A DNA stretch of 64,000 bases from Paludibacterium purpuratum (GTDB lineage Bacteria; Pseudomonadota; Gammaproteobacteria; Burkholderiales; Chromobacteriaceae): positions 1 to 64,000 of the forward strand of contig NZ_SNZP01000003.1 in the NCBI RefSeq assembly GCF_004363805.1, written 5' to 3'. Under the pieces are notes generated by a model. That model was not told where the DNA came from. It worked only from the letters and a program-made list of their open reading frames with translations, and searched no databases. The stretch's first letter is position 1, and each line of letters starts with the position of its first letter. Below, one piece after another: positions 46,724-56,326 of the stretch. The position numbers were made by a program, and so were the translations under genes.

Positions 46724-49700
46724 ATGTGGCTCACGCGCATCAGTGTCAATAATCCCTATTTCGCCACCGTGCTGATGTTGGCGCTGGTGGTGCTCGGCGC
46801 CTTCGCCTGGTGGCGACTGCCGGTCGAGGAGTATCCCGATATCCGTTTCCCGGTGGCGGTGGTGATTACCCAGTACAACGGCGCATCGCCCGCGGTGGTG
46901 GAGAGCGAGGTATCGCGACCGCTGGAAGAGGCGGTTAACACCATCAGCGGCGTCAAACACATCCGCTCCTATTCCATGCTCGGCATCTCCTACGTGGTGG
47001 CCGAGTTCGAACTCGGTGTCGATCCCGCCGCCGCGTTGCAGGACGTGCGCGACCGCATCGGCGGCGTGCAGGGGCAGTTCCGCCGCGAGATTTCCACCCC
47101 GACGGTGTCGCAGTTCAACCCGAACGACCAGCCGCTGATGTCGTTGACGCTGAATTCGAACCAAGTCAATCAGCGCGCGTTGACCACCTGGATCCAGAAG
47201 TCGCTGAAAAAGCGGCTGCAGACGGTGGCCGGCGTCGGCGACGTGCGGGTGATCGGCGGCATGGCGCGCGAAATCCATATTCAACTCGATCCCTGGCGGC
47301 TGGAGGCGCAGGGCTTGTCGGTGCCGGATGTCTCCGATGCCATCCAGACCGCCAACCGCGATTTCCCGGCCGGCACGGTGAGTACGGCGCATAACGAGCT
47401 GGCGGTGCGTATCACCGGCAAATTGAAGACGCCGGAGGATTTCGCCCGCCTGGTGATCGGCTATCGCGACAGCAGCCCGATTACGCTTGCGGATGTGGCG
47501 ACCGTGGCCGATGCCGAGGGCGAGCAGGACAGCGTGGCGTTGATCGACGGCAAGCCCGGGGTCGGCATCGATATTCGCGCCACGCGCGGCGCCAACGTCG
47601 TCAATGTGGCCGATGGCGTGCACCAGGTGCTCGACGACATGAAGAGCGCCATGCCGGCCGGCACCAGCGTCTATTTCACCGAGGATAAGTCGATCAGCAT
47701 CAAGCGTTCGTTGGCCAACGTGCAATCCACGCTGATCGAGGGCGCCGTCTTGACGGTGCTGATCGTGTTCCTGTTCCTGGGCTCGTGGCGCAGCACGGTG
47801 ATTACCGGCCTGACCTTGCCGGTGTCGCTGATCGGTACCATGTTCGCCGTGCAGGCGTCCGGTTTTACCCTCAATCTGATGACGCTGATGGCGCTGTCGC
47901 TGTCGATCGGCCTGTTGATCGACGACGCCATCGTGGTGCGCGAGAACATCGTGCGTCACCTGAATCTGGGCAAGAATCACCACCAGGCGGCGCTCGACGG
48001 CACCAATGAAATCGGCCTGGCGGTGCTGGCCACCACCTTGACCATCGTGGCGGTGTTTCTGCCGGTGGGGTTCATGAACGGGGTGATCGGCAAGTTCTTC
48101 CACCAATTCGGCCTGACGGTCACCGTGGCGGTGCTGATCTCCATGCTGGTGAGTTTCTCGCTCGATCCGATGTTGTCGTCGATCTGGCCCGATCCGCACC
48201 GCTACGGCGATCGGCATAAAGGGCCGCTTGGCCGACTGCTAGACGGCTTCGAGTCCTTGCTCGACCGGACGATGCGCCACTACGAGCGCGTACTCGACTG
48301 GTCGTTGCGCCACCGCAAAACGGTGCTGGCGGCGGCGCTGTTGCTGACGATCGGCAGCTTTGCGCTGATCCCGAGCATTGGCGGCGAATTCATGCCGCGG
48401 CAGGACAAGGGACGTTTCCTGGTCAGTTTCAAGACCGAGGCGGGTTCGTCGCTTGCCTACACCACCGACAAGGCGCGCATATTGGAAGCGCTGCTGCATC
48501 GGCAGATTCCAGAGGTGAAATCCATCGGCGTGTCGACCGGCAACGGCGACTTCGGTTCGGTGTCGTCCGAAGGTTCGCTACGGGTGGATATCGGCCCGCG
48601 CGATCAGCGCAAGCGTTCCCTGCCGGAGATCATCGAACAGGCCAGACAGCTGGCGCAGCAGATCGGCGGCATCGAGGTGCAGTCGGTGAGCGAGCTCGAT
48701 CAGGAGGGCGGCGGCGGGCAGCCGGTCAACATCGCCGTGCGCGGCAACGATCTGGCGGCATTGTCGCAGGCGGCCAAGCAGTTTATCGCCGGCCTGTCGA
48801 AGGTGCCGGGTGTCACCGATGCGCGCTCTTCGCTGGCCGACACCGACCCGGCGCTGGATATCGAAGTACGGCGCGATGCCGCCGCGACGCTGGGGATCGA
48901 TCTCAACCGCGTCGGCCAGACGCTGTCGACGTTATTGGGCGGTTCGGTGGTGACCACCTGGGAGGCGCCGGACGGCGAGAATTACGATGTGCGGCTGCAA
49001 GTCCCCAAGTCGCTGCGCCGCAGCGAACTGCTGGATGTGCTGACGGTGGCCGGCAATCGCGATGCCGCCGGCCCGGCCGCCATGGTACCGCTGTCGACCG
49101 TCACTCAGCTTAAAAACGGCCAGAGTCCGCGTCAGATCGACCGAGTCGACTTGCAACGGGAAATCACGGTAACCGCCAATATCGTCGGCCGCGACCCGGC
49201 GGCGGTGTTCGCCGATATCGATAAGATGATCGCCAAGACGGCGCTGCCGGAAGGCGTCTCGCTGGATCAGCAGGGCGACCGGCAGAATATGGAAGAGTCG
49301 CTGAAAGCGGCGCTGTCGGCACTGTCGATGGGCTTGATCTTCATTTACATGATCCTGGCGGCGCAGTTCCGCAGTTTTACCCTGCCGATCACCATCATGA
49401 TGGCGCTGCCGCTGGCCTTCGTCGGCGTGTTCGTGGCGCTGTGGCTGTGCGGCTCGACGCTCAATATGTTCTCGGTCATCGGCATCGTGATGCTGATGGG
49501 GCTGGCGGCCAAGAACGGGATCTTGCTGGTCGATTTCATCAATCAGTCGCGGCGCGAGGGCTTGTCGCGTCACGAGGCGATCCTGGCGGCCGGCCGGGTG
49601 CGTTTGCGGCCGATCGTGATGACCAGCCTGGCGATGATCTTCGGCATGCTGCCGCTGGCGCTATCGATGGGCGACGGCGCCGAAACCCAGCGGCCGATGG

Positions 49701-49831
49701 CCCAGGCCATCATCGGCGGCCTGATCACTTCGACGCTATTGACGCTTTTGGTGGTGCCGGTGGTGTACACGCTGATGGATGGACTGCGCGGCTTCATCCG
49801 GCGCCGGCTGGGGGTCTCGCAGCAGGCGTAG
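46724..49831 (+). CDS. RND-family multidrug efflux pump (HAE1)
   Basis: This 1035-residue inner-membrane transporter exports drugs or toxic compounds using proton motive force. It has 12 membrane segments with two large periplasmic loops. The proton-relay aspartates appear in [12 protein letters not shown] near residue 402, and the hydrophobic ends of each half carry the usual GNFLGSW-like and [12 protein letters not shown] segments (the latter near 926). Length and N-terminus ([19 protein letters not shown]) are those of the AcrB/MdtC-type family. Substrate range is unknown. It is the second gene of the pump operon. Confidence 0.94.
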   Translation: MWLTRISVNNPYFATVLMLALVVLGAFAWWRLPVEEYPDIRFPVAVVITQYNGASPAVVESEVSRPLEEAVNTISGVKHIRSYSMLGISYVVAEFELGVDPAAALQDVRDRIGGVQGQFRREISTPTVSQFNPNDQPLMSLTLNSNQVNQRALTTWIQKSLKKRLQTVAGVGDVRVIGGMAREIHIQLDPWRLEAQGLSVPDVSDAIQTANRDFPAGTVSTAHNELAVRITGKLKTPEDFARLVIGYRDSSPITLADVATVADAEGEQDSVALIDGKPGVGIDIRATRGANVVNVADGVHQVLDDMKSAMPAGTSVYFTEDKSISIKRSLANVQSTLIEGAVLTVLIVFLFLGSWRSTVITGLTLPVSLIGTMFAVQASGFTLNLMTLMALSLSIGLLIDDAIVVRENIVRHLNLGKNHHQAALDGTNEIGLAVLATTLTIVAVFLPVGFMNGVIGKFFHQFGLTVTVAVLISMLVSFSLDPMLSSIWPDPHRYGDRHKGPLGRLLDGFESLLDRTMRHYERVLDWSLRHRKTVLAAALLLTIGSFALIPSIGGEFMPRQDKGRFLVSFKTEAGSSLAYTTDKARILEALLHRQIPEVKSIGVSTGNGDFGSVSSEGSLRVDIGPRDQRKRSLPEIIEQARQLAQQIGGIEVQSVSELDQEGGGGQPVNIAVRGNDLAALSQAAKQFIAGLSKVPGVTDARSSLADTDPALDIEVRRDAAATLGIDLNRVGQTLSTLLGGSVVTTWEAPDGENYDVRLQVPKSLRRSELLDVLTVAGNRDAAGPAAMVPLSTVTQLKNGQSPRQIDRVDLQREITVTANIVGRDPAAVFADIDKMIAKTALPEGVSLDQQGDRQNMEESLKAALSALSMGLIFIYMILAAQFRSFTLPITIMMALPLAFVGVFVALWLCGSTLNMFSVIGIVMLMGLAAKNGILLVDFINQSRREGLSRHEAILAAGRVRLRPIVMTSLAMIFGMLPLALSMGDGAETQRPMAQAIIGGLITSTLLTLLVVPVVYTLMDGLRGFIRRRLGVSQQA

Positions 49832-49847
49832 CGCGTGTGCGCCGGAG

Positions 49848-49886
49848 GCAACGCACGTTTTCGGGTATGCAAAAATCGTGCGTTGC
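49848..49886. repeat. 10-bp inverted repeat between convergent genes
   Basis: GCAACGCACG (49848-49857) pairs with CGTGCGTTGC (49877-49886) across a 19-base loop. It lies in the 69-base gap between the pump gene and the alanyl-tRNA editing gene, and may be a bidirectional terminator. No strong U-tract is present. Confidence 0.5.
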
Positions 49887-49900
49887 TTCGCGAACGCACG

Positions 49901-50608
49901 CTACAACAGAGTCAGGTGCACGCGCTTATTGCGCGCGCCCTTGTTCTCGATCTTCTTCACCAGAACCTGGCCCACTTCCGCGGTGCTGCGCACATGCGTG
50001 CCGGCACAGGATTGCAGGTCGACCCCTTCGATTTCCACCAAATGCACTTCCTCGGCATCCATCGGCGGCGGCGCGGTCATGGTCTTGACCAATTCCGGCT
50101 GCGAGCGCAGCGCTTCGCTGCTGGTGATGTGCAGGCGTACGGCGTGGTCCTCGGCGATCAGCCGGTCGAGTTCGCGCTGGATGCTCTCCTTGTCGAGCAC
50201 CACGCCTTCCGGCAGGTTGAAGTCCATACGGCCGCCTTCTTCGTTGAGGTTGCCGCCGGTCACTTCGTAAGGCAGCACCACCGACAGGAGATGCTGGCAG
50301 GTATGCATGCGCATATGGCGGTAGCGGCGCGCCCAGTCGAGTTCCAGCGTGACCTGGGCGCCGACCGGCAGTTCGGGGGCGCCGGCCAGGTAGTGGGTGA
50401 TCTGGCCGCTGTCAGGGTCGCGCAGGGTGTTGACCACCGGGTAGCCGATGCCATCGGCGGTGCAGAGCGTGCCGGTGTCGGCAGGCTGTCCGCCGCCGAG
50501 CGGGTAACACAGCGTGTCGGCCAAAATCACGCCGCCTTGGGCGTCTTGGCCGACGACGGTGGTTTCGAGCCGGGTCTGGTAGGGGTCTTGATAGAATTGT
50601 TCTGCCAC
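49901..50608 (-). CDS. Alanyl-tRNA editing protein (AlaX), second copy
   Basis: AlaX proteins hydrolyse Ser or Gly mischarged onto tRNA-Ala. The 235-residue protein has the first zinc motif HMRMHTCQHLL (near 96) and the second, SCAGTHVRSTAEVG (near 200), plus LCYPLGGGQPADTGTL near 35. It resembles the adjacent gene at 50634 across its whole length, so the two are tandem paralogues. A G is replaced by A in the CxGTH motif (CAGTH). Both are on the minus strand, 25 bases apart. Confidence 0.9.
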   Translation of the reverse strand: MAEQFYQDPYQTRLETTVVGQDAQGGVILADTLCYPLGGGQPADTGTLCTADGIGYPVVNTLRDPDSGQITHYLAGAPELPVGAQVTLELDWARRYRHMRMHTCQHLLSVVLPYEVTGGNLNEEGGRMDFNLPEGVVLDKESIQRELDRLIAEDHAVRLHITSSEALRSQPELVKTMTAPPPMDAEEVHLVEIEGVDLQSCAGTHVRSTAEVGQVLVKKIENKGARNKRVHLTLL

Positions 50609-50633
50609 AGTCTTTGTCTCCTGGTTCGGATCG

Positions 50634-51347
50634 TTATTCTTCCGCGAAAGCGATGATGACGCGCTTGTTGCGCTTGCCCTTGTTTTCGATTTTCTTCACC
50701 GCCACGCGGCCGATTTCGGCGGTGTGGCGAACGTGAGTGCCGCCACAAGGTTCGAGACTGACGCTCTGGATTTCCACCAGGTGCACTTCCGGCTTGTCGA
50801 GCGGCGGCGGCAGTGCCATCGAGGCGATCAAGTCAGGCTGGGTGATCAATTCGGCACTGGGGATCATCTTCATGATCACCGCATGATCGGCGTCGATCAT
50901 GCAGTTGAGCCGGGTTTCGATGTCTTGTTTGTCCAGTTCCTCGCCTTCCGGCAAGTTGAAGTCCAGCCGGGCGCTTTCCGCTGTCAGATTACCGCTGGTG
51001 ACTTCATATTTCAGCACCTCGGACAACAGATGCAGACAGGTGTGCATCCGCATGTGGCGGTGTCGGCGCGCCCAATCGATCTGTACCACGACCGGCGTGC
51101 CGGAGCGGGGGTACTGCGCATTGTCGGGCAGGAAGTGCACGATATCGCCGCTTTCGGGGTCGCGGCGGGTGTTCTCGATCGACAGGGTCGTGCCGTCGGG
51201 CAGGGTTAGCGTGCCGGTGTCGCCGGGCTGTCCGCCGCCTTGCGGATAGCAAATGGTGTCGGACAGTACCACACCGCCTTCGCGGTGGCGTACCACGCTG
51301 GTTTCCAGGCGAGTTTGATAGGGGTCGAGATAGAAGCATTCCTGCAT
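50634..51347 (-). CDS. Alanyl-tRNA editing protein (AlaX), first copy
   Basis: A 237-residue trans-editing enzyme with LDPYQTRLETSVV at the start, ICYPQGGGQPGDTGTL, the zinc-binding HMRMHTCLHLL and PCGGTHVRHTAEIG. The start at 51347 (MQECFYLDPYQTRLE) has AAGGAT upstream; the longer frame to 51527 overlaps the divergent gene and is rejected. By eye it shares well over half of its residues with the neighbouring copy, which suggests recent duplication or import of one copy. The medium length fits the AlaX-M class. Confidence 0.9.
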   Translation of the reverse strand: MQECFYLDPYQTRLETSVVRHREGGVVLSDTICYPQGGGQPGDTGTLTLPDGTTLSIENTRRDPESGDIVHFLPDNAQYPRSGTPVVVQIDWARRHRHMRMHTCLHLLSEVLKYEVTSGNLTAESARLDFNLPEGEELDKQDIETRLNCMIDADHAVIMKMIPSAELITQPDLIASMALPPPLDKPEVHLVEIQSVSLEPCGGTHVRHTAEIGRVAVKKIENKGKRNKRVIIAFAEE

Positions 51348-51519
51348 GGTGGCGATCCTTGTACGGCATAGGTTAGCGGATATTGTTATACCTTGAGGGC
51401 GTGGGACGTCAAATGCAACCGCGGCGCTATCTGCCGGGTCTGAACTTTGCGGGTGTTTTCCGACCTGATGCTTGTGCCTGGCGAGTCTTGGGGCATCTGC
51501 CGGCGAGGGAGGAAAAATT

Positions 51520-52071
51520 GTGAACATTTGTCAAATGACCCCAAGGTTCGAACGCGGTCGCGCCTTGGCGGTGTTTCTGTCTCTGTCGGTGTTTGTGCAC
51601 CTAGGACTATTGGCTTGGGGCTCGCGCGGCGCCATGGCGCCGTCGGCGGCCATGCCGGCCAGTACTATCACGCTGACGTTGTCGACTCGCCCGGCTGCCG
51701 TGTCAGTGCCGGCTATCTCGGCGCCTGCGGTACGGCCTGCCGTTTCCGGCGAGCGTCGACAGACCCCCATCTCGCGAGCAGGGCGGCCGTCCGCATCGAG
51801 CGGCGCCGCGCACACCCCCGCGGTGGATCTTGGTCAGGCGACGATCCGTGCCGCGGCCGGCGCGGTCATGCGCGAGCAGCGCGAGACGGCGGCGCGGAGC
51901 ACGGCCGGGCGGTTGTCGCCCGATGCGACGCCACCAGCCAAGACGCCGCTACAGCAGTCGCTGGAAGCCAGCGCGAGGCCGGAATGTCGCCATGCCTACA
52001 GCGGGATGGGGTTGCTGGCGATTGTGCCATTGGTGGTGGATACCGCGACCGACCGGGGGTGCCGCTGGTAG
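51520..52071 (+). CDS. TonB-like anchored protein of unknown function
   Basis: A 183-residue protein starting with GTG at 51520 (GGGAGG 9 bases upstream). It has a short cytoplasmic start (NICQMTPRFERGRALA) and one membrane helix (VFLSLSVFVHLGLLAWG). A long Ala/Pro/Ser-rich linker follows, ending in a conserved-looking C-terminal segment, PECRHAYSGMGLLAIVPLV then VDTATDRGCRW, with two cysteines. The layout resembles TonB (anchor plus proline-rich spacer), but no TonB domain is recognised and no ExbBD genes are nearby. It converges with a DUF2799 gene only 2 bases away. Confidence 0.65.
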   Translation: MNICQMTPRFERGRALAVFLSLSVFVHLGLLAWGSRGAMAPSAAMPASTITLTLSTRPAAVSVPAISAPAVRPAVSGERRQTPISRAGRPSASSGAAHTPAVDLGQATIRAAAGAVMREQRETAARSTAGRLSPDATPPAKTPLQQSLEASARPECRHAYSGMGLLAIVPLVVDTATDRGCRW

Positions 52072-52073
52072 TC

Positions 52074-52472
52074 CTAATACCTCATCGGCCAAGGAAACCA
52101 GAACGGCCCGCTTCGCGTGTCGTCGAGGTATTCGCGATAGGCCGGGCGGTATTTTGCCAGGAAGGCGGGTTCGGACTGCGCCGGGCAGACGCCCTCGTAG
52201 GTTTCGCCGCGCTCGCCGACCTTTTCGCCGTTGTCCGGGGTGCAGTAACTCTTAAGACCCTGTTCGCGCGCCGCCAGGTAGGCGGCGCGATCGAAATCGA
52301 TGCCGAAGCGAGCACACGATTCGACATGCTTGTCGAGTCGCCACAAGCCGTAACCCTGCTGGCCGTCCTTCTGCCCCAACTGAGCCGGCGTAATCGTCCG
52401 GCATTCTTGTTCGTTGAGGGTGGCGCAACCGGTCAGCGCCAGCGTAAGAAGTAGCAGCGGCAGGGTTTTCAT
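52074..52472 (-). CDS. DUF2799-type lipoprotein
   Basis: A 132-residue protein with a lipoprotein signal peptide MKTLPLLLLTLALTGC (Cys16), then cysteine-containing repeats such as QECRTITPAQLGQKDGQ and YCTPDNGEKVGERGETYEG. This fits the DUF2799 family of proteobacterial lipoproteins of unknown function. The ATG at 52472 has GAGG upstream; the longer frame from 52520 overlaps queF. It is 7 bases after queF and may be in the same operon. Confidence 0.8.
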   Translation of the reverse strand: MKTLPLLLLTLALTGCATLNEQECRTITPAQLGQKDGQQGYGLWRLDKHVESCARFGIDFDRAAYLAAREQGLKSYCTPDNGEKVGERGETYEGVCPAQSEPAFLAKYRPAYREYLDDTRSGPFWFPWPMRY

Positions 52473-52479
52473 GAGTGCC

Positions 52480-53316
52480 TCATTGCCTTGCGGTGCGCAG
52501 ATTGACCGGCGCGCTGGCATTCGGGTCGTTGCTGCGCCAGGGGTTGATGTCCAGACCGCCGCGGCGGGTATAGCGGGCGTACACGGTCAAAACTTCGGGC
52601 CGGCATTGGCGCAGTAGGTCGACGAAGATACGTTCGACGCACTGCTCGTGGAATTCGTTGTGCTGGCGGAAGCCGATCAGGTAGCGCAGCAGACCCTCGC
52701 GATCGATGCGAGCGCCACGGTAGTGCACGGTGACGCTGCCCCAATCGGGTTGGCCGGTGACCAAACAGTTGGATTTCAGCAGGTCGGAGCACAGCGTCTC
52801 CTCGACGATGTCGCCGGCGTGGGCCGTCAGTCGGCTTGGGTCGGGGCTATAGTCGTCGACCGCGATGTCGAGTTCGTCGATCGATTCGCCAGGTAGCTCG
52901 GCAAAGCGCTCGGCGACGAAAGCGGCGGGGCGGGTCAGCGTGACCAAAACTTGCGCGCCGGCGGCGTGGCTCAGGTCGCGCGTCAGGCAATCGATCACCG
53001 CCTGATCGTTATCCAGCCGCGTTTGGTTGAAGGTGTTCAGATATAGCTTGAACGACTTCGATTCGATCAGGCTCGGCGATTCGGCGGGAATGACGATGGT
53101 GGCGATGGCGATCTGCGGCTTGCCGCGCGCGTTGAGCCAGGACAGCTCGTAACCGTTCCAGATGTCGCAGCCGGCGAAGGGCAGCGCCGCTTCGTCGACA
53201 CCGATCTCCTCGCGCTTGGCGCGACGCGGGATCGGGAACAGCAGCGTCGGATCGTAGTGATCCTGATAATCGACTTTTTTGCCCAGCGGCGAGTGTTCCG
53301 GTTGTTGCGTGGTCAT
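52480..53316 (-). CDS. queF: NADPH-dependent 7-cyano-7-deazaguanine reductase
   Basis: QueF reduces preQ0 to preQ1 for queuosine in tRNA. The 278-residue length is that of the two-domain (type II) enzyme. The catalytic cysteine lies in [13 protein letters not shown] (near 186) and the NADPH/substrate site [16 protein letters not shown] near 84-99. [12 protein letters not shown] near 222 is a further hallmark. It is on the minus strand, 18 bases after murJ. Confidence 0.96.
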   Translation of the reverse strand: MTTQQPEHSPLGKKVDYQDHYDPTLLFPIPRRAKREEIGVDEAALPFAGCDIWNGYELSWLNARGKPQIAIATIVIPAESPSLIESKSFKLYLNTFNQTRLDNDQAVIDCLTRDLSHAAGAQVLVTLTRPAAFVAERFAELPGESIDELDIAVDDYSPDPSRLTAHAGDIVEETLCSDLLKSNCLVTGQPDWGSVTVHYRGARIDREGLLRYLIGFRQHNEFHEQCVERIFVDLLRQCRPEVLTVYARYTRRGGLDINPWRSNDPNASAPVNLRTARQ

Positions 53317-53334
53317 GCGGGATGAACTCCGTTG

Positions 53335-54864
53335 TTATGGATGACGCAGGTGGCGCGGACGTAGCCCGAGCGCCAACAGCGCCAGAAAATAACCGATGGC
53401 GCCAAGCCCGATCAACAGGGCGAGCCCTGTCATGCGCCCAGTGCCGAGTCGATCCCAGCCCACGGGCAAATCGGCCTGTACTTGCAGCAGGATCAGCGCC
53501 ATGACGGCGAGCGCGGCGAATAATCGCAGCAGGAACGCCTGCCAGCCGGCACCCGGCCGATAGATGCGCACGCGCCACAATTCATAGAGTAGCAGGCCGG
53601 CATTGAATAGGGCGGCCAGTCCGATGGACAAGGCCAGGCCGGCGTGGCGTAGCGGCGCGATGAAAAGCAGGTTCATCGCCAGCGTGGCCAGCAGCGTCCA
53701 TACGGCGATACGCACCGGCGCACGCAGATTCTGCCGCGCGAGAAAGCCCGGCACCAGGACTTTGATCAGAATCAGGCCGACCAATCCCAAGGCGTAGGCG
53801 ATCAGGGCCTGACGCGTCATGGCGGCGTCCAACGGTGTGAATTGGCCGTAGCGGAACAGCGTATCGGTCAACGGGCCGGCCAGCATGGCCAGGCCGACGG
53901 TGGCAGGCAGCGCCAGCAGCAATGTCAGGCGAATGCCCCAGTCGAGCAGCGCACTATAGGCCGCGTGATCGCGCGTTGCCGCGTGCCGGCTGAGCGACGG
54001 CAGCAGAATGGTGCCGAGCGCGGCGCCGAGTACGCCGGTGGGAAATTCCATCAAGCGGTCGGCGTAGTACATCCACGACACGCTGCCGGTGGGTAGGAAG
54101 GAGGCGAAGGTCGAATTGAGCAGCAGCGAGATCTGCGCCACCGAGACGCTGAAGATGGCCGGCAGCATGCGGTAGACCATGCGCCAGGCGGCCTGGTCGC
54201 GCAGGTCGAGGCGCGGGCGCGGCAGCAGGTCGAGGCGTTTGAGCGCGAACAATGGATAGAGCAACTGCAAGCAGCCGCCGGCGAAGGTGGCCCACGCCAG
54301 CACCATCACCGGCGGATCGAAGTGCTTCGCCAGCCCGAGCGCGAAAGCGATGAAGGTCAGGTTGAGCAGTGCCGGCGTGAAGGCCGGCACGGAAAAACGG
54401 CCCCAGGCGTTGAGAATGCTGCCGGCCAGCGACGACAGCGAGATCAGTAGGATATAAGGCAGGGTGATGCGCAGCAGTTCGACGGTCAGGGCGAATTGAT
54501 GACTGTTGCGGCTGAAACCCGGCGCCATCAGCCAGACCAGGAGCGGCGCGGCCAGCATGCACAATGCGGTGAACAGGCTGAGCGCCAGGCCAAGCATAGC
54601 GGTGATGTTGGCGATGAAGGCGCGGGTCTCGGCGTGCGGCTTGCCGTGCCGATGTTCGCTCAACATCGGCACGAACGCCTGGGCAAACGCGCCCTCGGAA
54701 AACAAGCGGCGCAGCAGGTTGGGCAGCTTGAAGGCAACGAAGAAGGCATCGGTGGCCGGGCCCGCGCCGAATAGACGCGCAATCAGCGTGTCGCGCGCGA
54801 ATCCCAGAATGCGCGACAGCAGGGTGATGCTGCTGACGCGGGCCAATGTCTTGAAAAGGTTCAT
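53335..54864 (-). CDS. murJ: Lipid II flippase MurJ
   Basis: MurJ flips lipid II across the inner membrane for peptidoglycan synthesis. The 509-residue protein has 14 membrane segments and starts MNLFKTLARVSSITLLSRIL, followed by GAGPATDAFFVAFKLPNLLRRLFSEGAFAQAF, the signature of the MOP/MurJ group. Length is typical. It is divergent from rpsT, an arrangement common in proteobacteria, with 184 bases between the starts. Confidence 0.96.
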   Translation of the reverse strand: MNLFKTLARVSSITLLSRILGFARDTLIARLFGAGPATDAFFVAFKLPNLLRRLFSEGAFAQAFVPMLSEHRHGKPHAETRAFIANITAMLGLALSLFTALCMLAAPLLVWLMAPGFSRNSHQFALTVELLRITLPYILLISLSSLAGSILNAWGRFSVPAFTPALLNLTFIAFALGLAKHFDPPVMVLAWATFAGGCLQLLYPLFALKRLDLLPRPRLDLRDQAAWRMVYRMLPAIFSVSVAQISLLLNSTFASFLPTGSVSWMYYADRLMEFPTGVLGAALGTILLPSLSRHAATRDHAAYSALLDWGIRLTLLLALPATVGLAMLAGPLTDTLFRYGQFTPLDAAMTRQALIAYALGLVGLILIKVLVPGFLARQNLRAPVRIAVWTLLATLAMNLLFIAPLRHAGLALSIGLAALFNAGLLLYELWRVRIYRPGAGWQAFLLRLFAALAVMALILLQVQADLPVGWDRLGTGRMTGLALLIGLGAIGYFLALLALGLRPRHLRHP

Positions 54865-54982
54865 GCCCGAAATGACGGAGTGCGAAGGGGCACAAGTTTA
54901 GCCTAAACCCTGTCTGTCGTAGCTTTTCGGCCCCGCCAAATGTGGCGCTTGCAGCCCGCCTGAAGGGTCGTCGGTATTTTTC

Positions 54983-55011
54983 TTGCAAAACGAGAACTTA
55001 AAGCATAAAAT
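54983..55011 (+). promoter_or_regulatory. Sigma-70 promoter for rpsT
   Basis: TTGCAA (54983-54988) and TAAAAT (55006-55011) are spaced by 17 bases. The pair is 38 bases before the rpsT ATG. It is one of the best promoter matches in the window. Confidence 0.75.
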
Positions 55012-55048
55012 CGCGGGTTTCAGATTCAGTTCACCAGGAGAAAGTTTC

Positions 55049-55315
55049 ATGGCTAATAGCGCACAAGCTCGCAAGCGTGCACGCCAGGCTCTCAAGCAGC
55101 GCGCGCACAACGCCAGCCTGCGCACTGCGTTTCGCACCGCAGTGAAGAAAGTACTCAAGGCTGTCGAGGCCGGCGACAAGGCTGCCGCCCGCGAAGTCTT
55201 CCAGGTATCGGTCAAGGTTCTCGATCGCATCGCCGACAAGGGCGTGTTCCACAAGAATAAGGCCGCTCGCCATAAGAGCCGTCTGTCTGCTCAAATCAAG
55301 GCAATGGCCGCCTAA
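55049..55315 (+). CDS. rpsT: 30S ribosomal protein S20
   Basis: S20 binds 16S rRNA in the small subunit. The 88-residue, strongly basic protein starts [20 protein letters not shown] and includes [17 protein letters not shown] and [15 protein letters not shown]. The ATG at 55049 has AGGAG 8 bases upstream. A terminator follows 25 bases after the stop, so the gene is monocistronic. Confidence 0.97.
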   Translation: MANSAQARKRARQALKQRAHNASLRTAFRTAVKKVLKAVEAGDKAAAREVFQVSVKVLDRIADKGVFHKNKAARHKSRLSAQIKAMAA

Positions 55316-55340
55316 GCGGTTTAGCTGCGATATGAGGCGA

Positions 55341-55365
55341 AAAAGGCTCCCACGGGAGCTTTTTT
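55341..55365 (+). terminator. Terminator after rpsT
   Basis: GCTCC-CACG-GGAGC with A-rich 5' and TTTTTT 3' flanks gives a short GC stem extended by A-U pairs. It is a standard intrinsic terminator. Confidence 0.85.
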
Positions 55366-55455
55366 GCTATCTGTCGCTGCCGTTTTTCCCTACCTTGAAA
55401 AATCTTCGGTCAGTGCCGATTCTGTAAGCGTCACCTAAACGAAGGTGGATCGACG

Positions 55456-56286
55456 ATGAACAGGCGCTGTCCCATTCTTGATCCGCTGGCGATAGCCGCC
55501 GCGGTTTTCTGCGCCGTCGCCATACCGGCGATTGCCGGCAATTGGAAAGCAGGGGACGCGCTGCCGCCCAATACCTCGCCTGAAGACGCCGCGCTGCAAT
55601 ATTTGCATGACGGCCAAACTGGATCGCTTGCGGCGACGAAAGCCACGCGCGTTTGGTTTTCTCGGAATTTTACCGTCTCCGGAACGCGCTATCGCACGGT
55701 GTTCTTGGTGACGGCAGTCGATGGCAGCCATGTCGGCCAAGCGCATATCGGGGCCGTGACTTTTCGTATTAAGGATGGCGTGCCCGAGGTATGGGGGAGG
55801 GCACAACCCCACTTCGCAGAAGCCGGTTCGTTCGGCGATGTCCACGCGATAAAAGACCCGAATGCGCCGTTTGATTCTCCTGCGCGCGTTGAGGCGAAAA
55901 TGGTTTCGCTGGCGGGCTGCAAGATGGCCCTGACGGTGGATGAGCGGGATGCCGGCCCGGGCGCGGTCTACGTCTGGCGCAGCATTTTCTTGTTTGACCA
56001 AAACGGCTGGCATGGCGCCGGCGCGATCCTAAGCGCAAGCAGCAAGTCGGCGGATTGTCGCAAGGCCGCCGTGGGCGAAGTGCCAACGTCCGGCCGCAAG
56101 CGGCTGCCATGCTTTTCGTGGCTTATCGATACAGCCCGGTTCGACGATAACGGCAAAAAAGACTGGCCGGATCTCCTCGTCAAAACCCGCGGCACCGAAA
56201 TCCGGGGGGGCGTGCTCGCGCGCGTTTCCGGTGCCTGGGTTCGCTATCGATATGTTGGCGGCGAATACGTCTCTTCGACAAAATGA
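55456..56286 (+). CDS. Secreted hypothetical protein
   Basis: A 276-residue protein with a signal peptide (PLAIAAAVFCAVAIPAIAG, cleavage near residue 28). The mature part begins NWKAGDALPPNTSPEDAALQ and contains a pattern of Trp/Tyr and single cysteines (LAGCKMALTVDE, SADCRKAAVGE, PCFSWLIDTARF). I do not recognise the family. The ATG has AAGGTGG upstream. It lies alone between rpsT and the ackA operon; a possible bidirectional hairpin (GACCGCAT/ATGCGGTC, 56285-56313) follows its stop. Confidence 0.7.
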   Translation: MNRRCPILDPLAIAAAVFCAVAIPAIAGNWKAGDALPPNTSPEDAALQYLHDGQTGSLAATKATRVWFSRNFTVSGTRYRTVFLVTAVDGSHVGQAHIGAVTFRIKDGVPEVWGRAQPHFAEAGSFGDVHAIKDPNAPFDSPARVEAKMVSLAGCKMALTVDERDAGPGAVYVWRSIFLFDQNGWHGAGAILSASSKSADCRKAAVGEVPTSGRKRLPCFSWLIDTARFDDNGKKDWPDLLVKTRGTEIRGGVLARVSGAWVRYRYVGGEYVSSTK

Positions 56287-56326
56287 CCGCATTCACTTTC
56301 GCTCGATGCGGTCGGTACAGCGCGCT

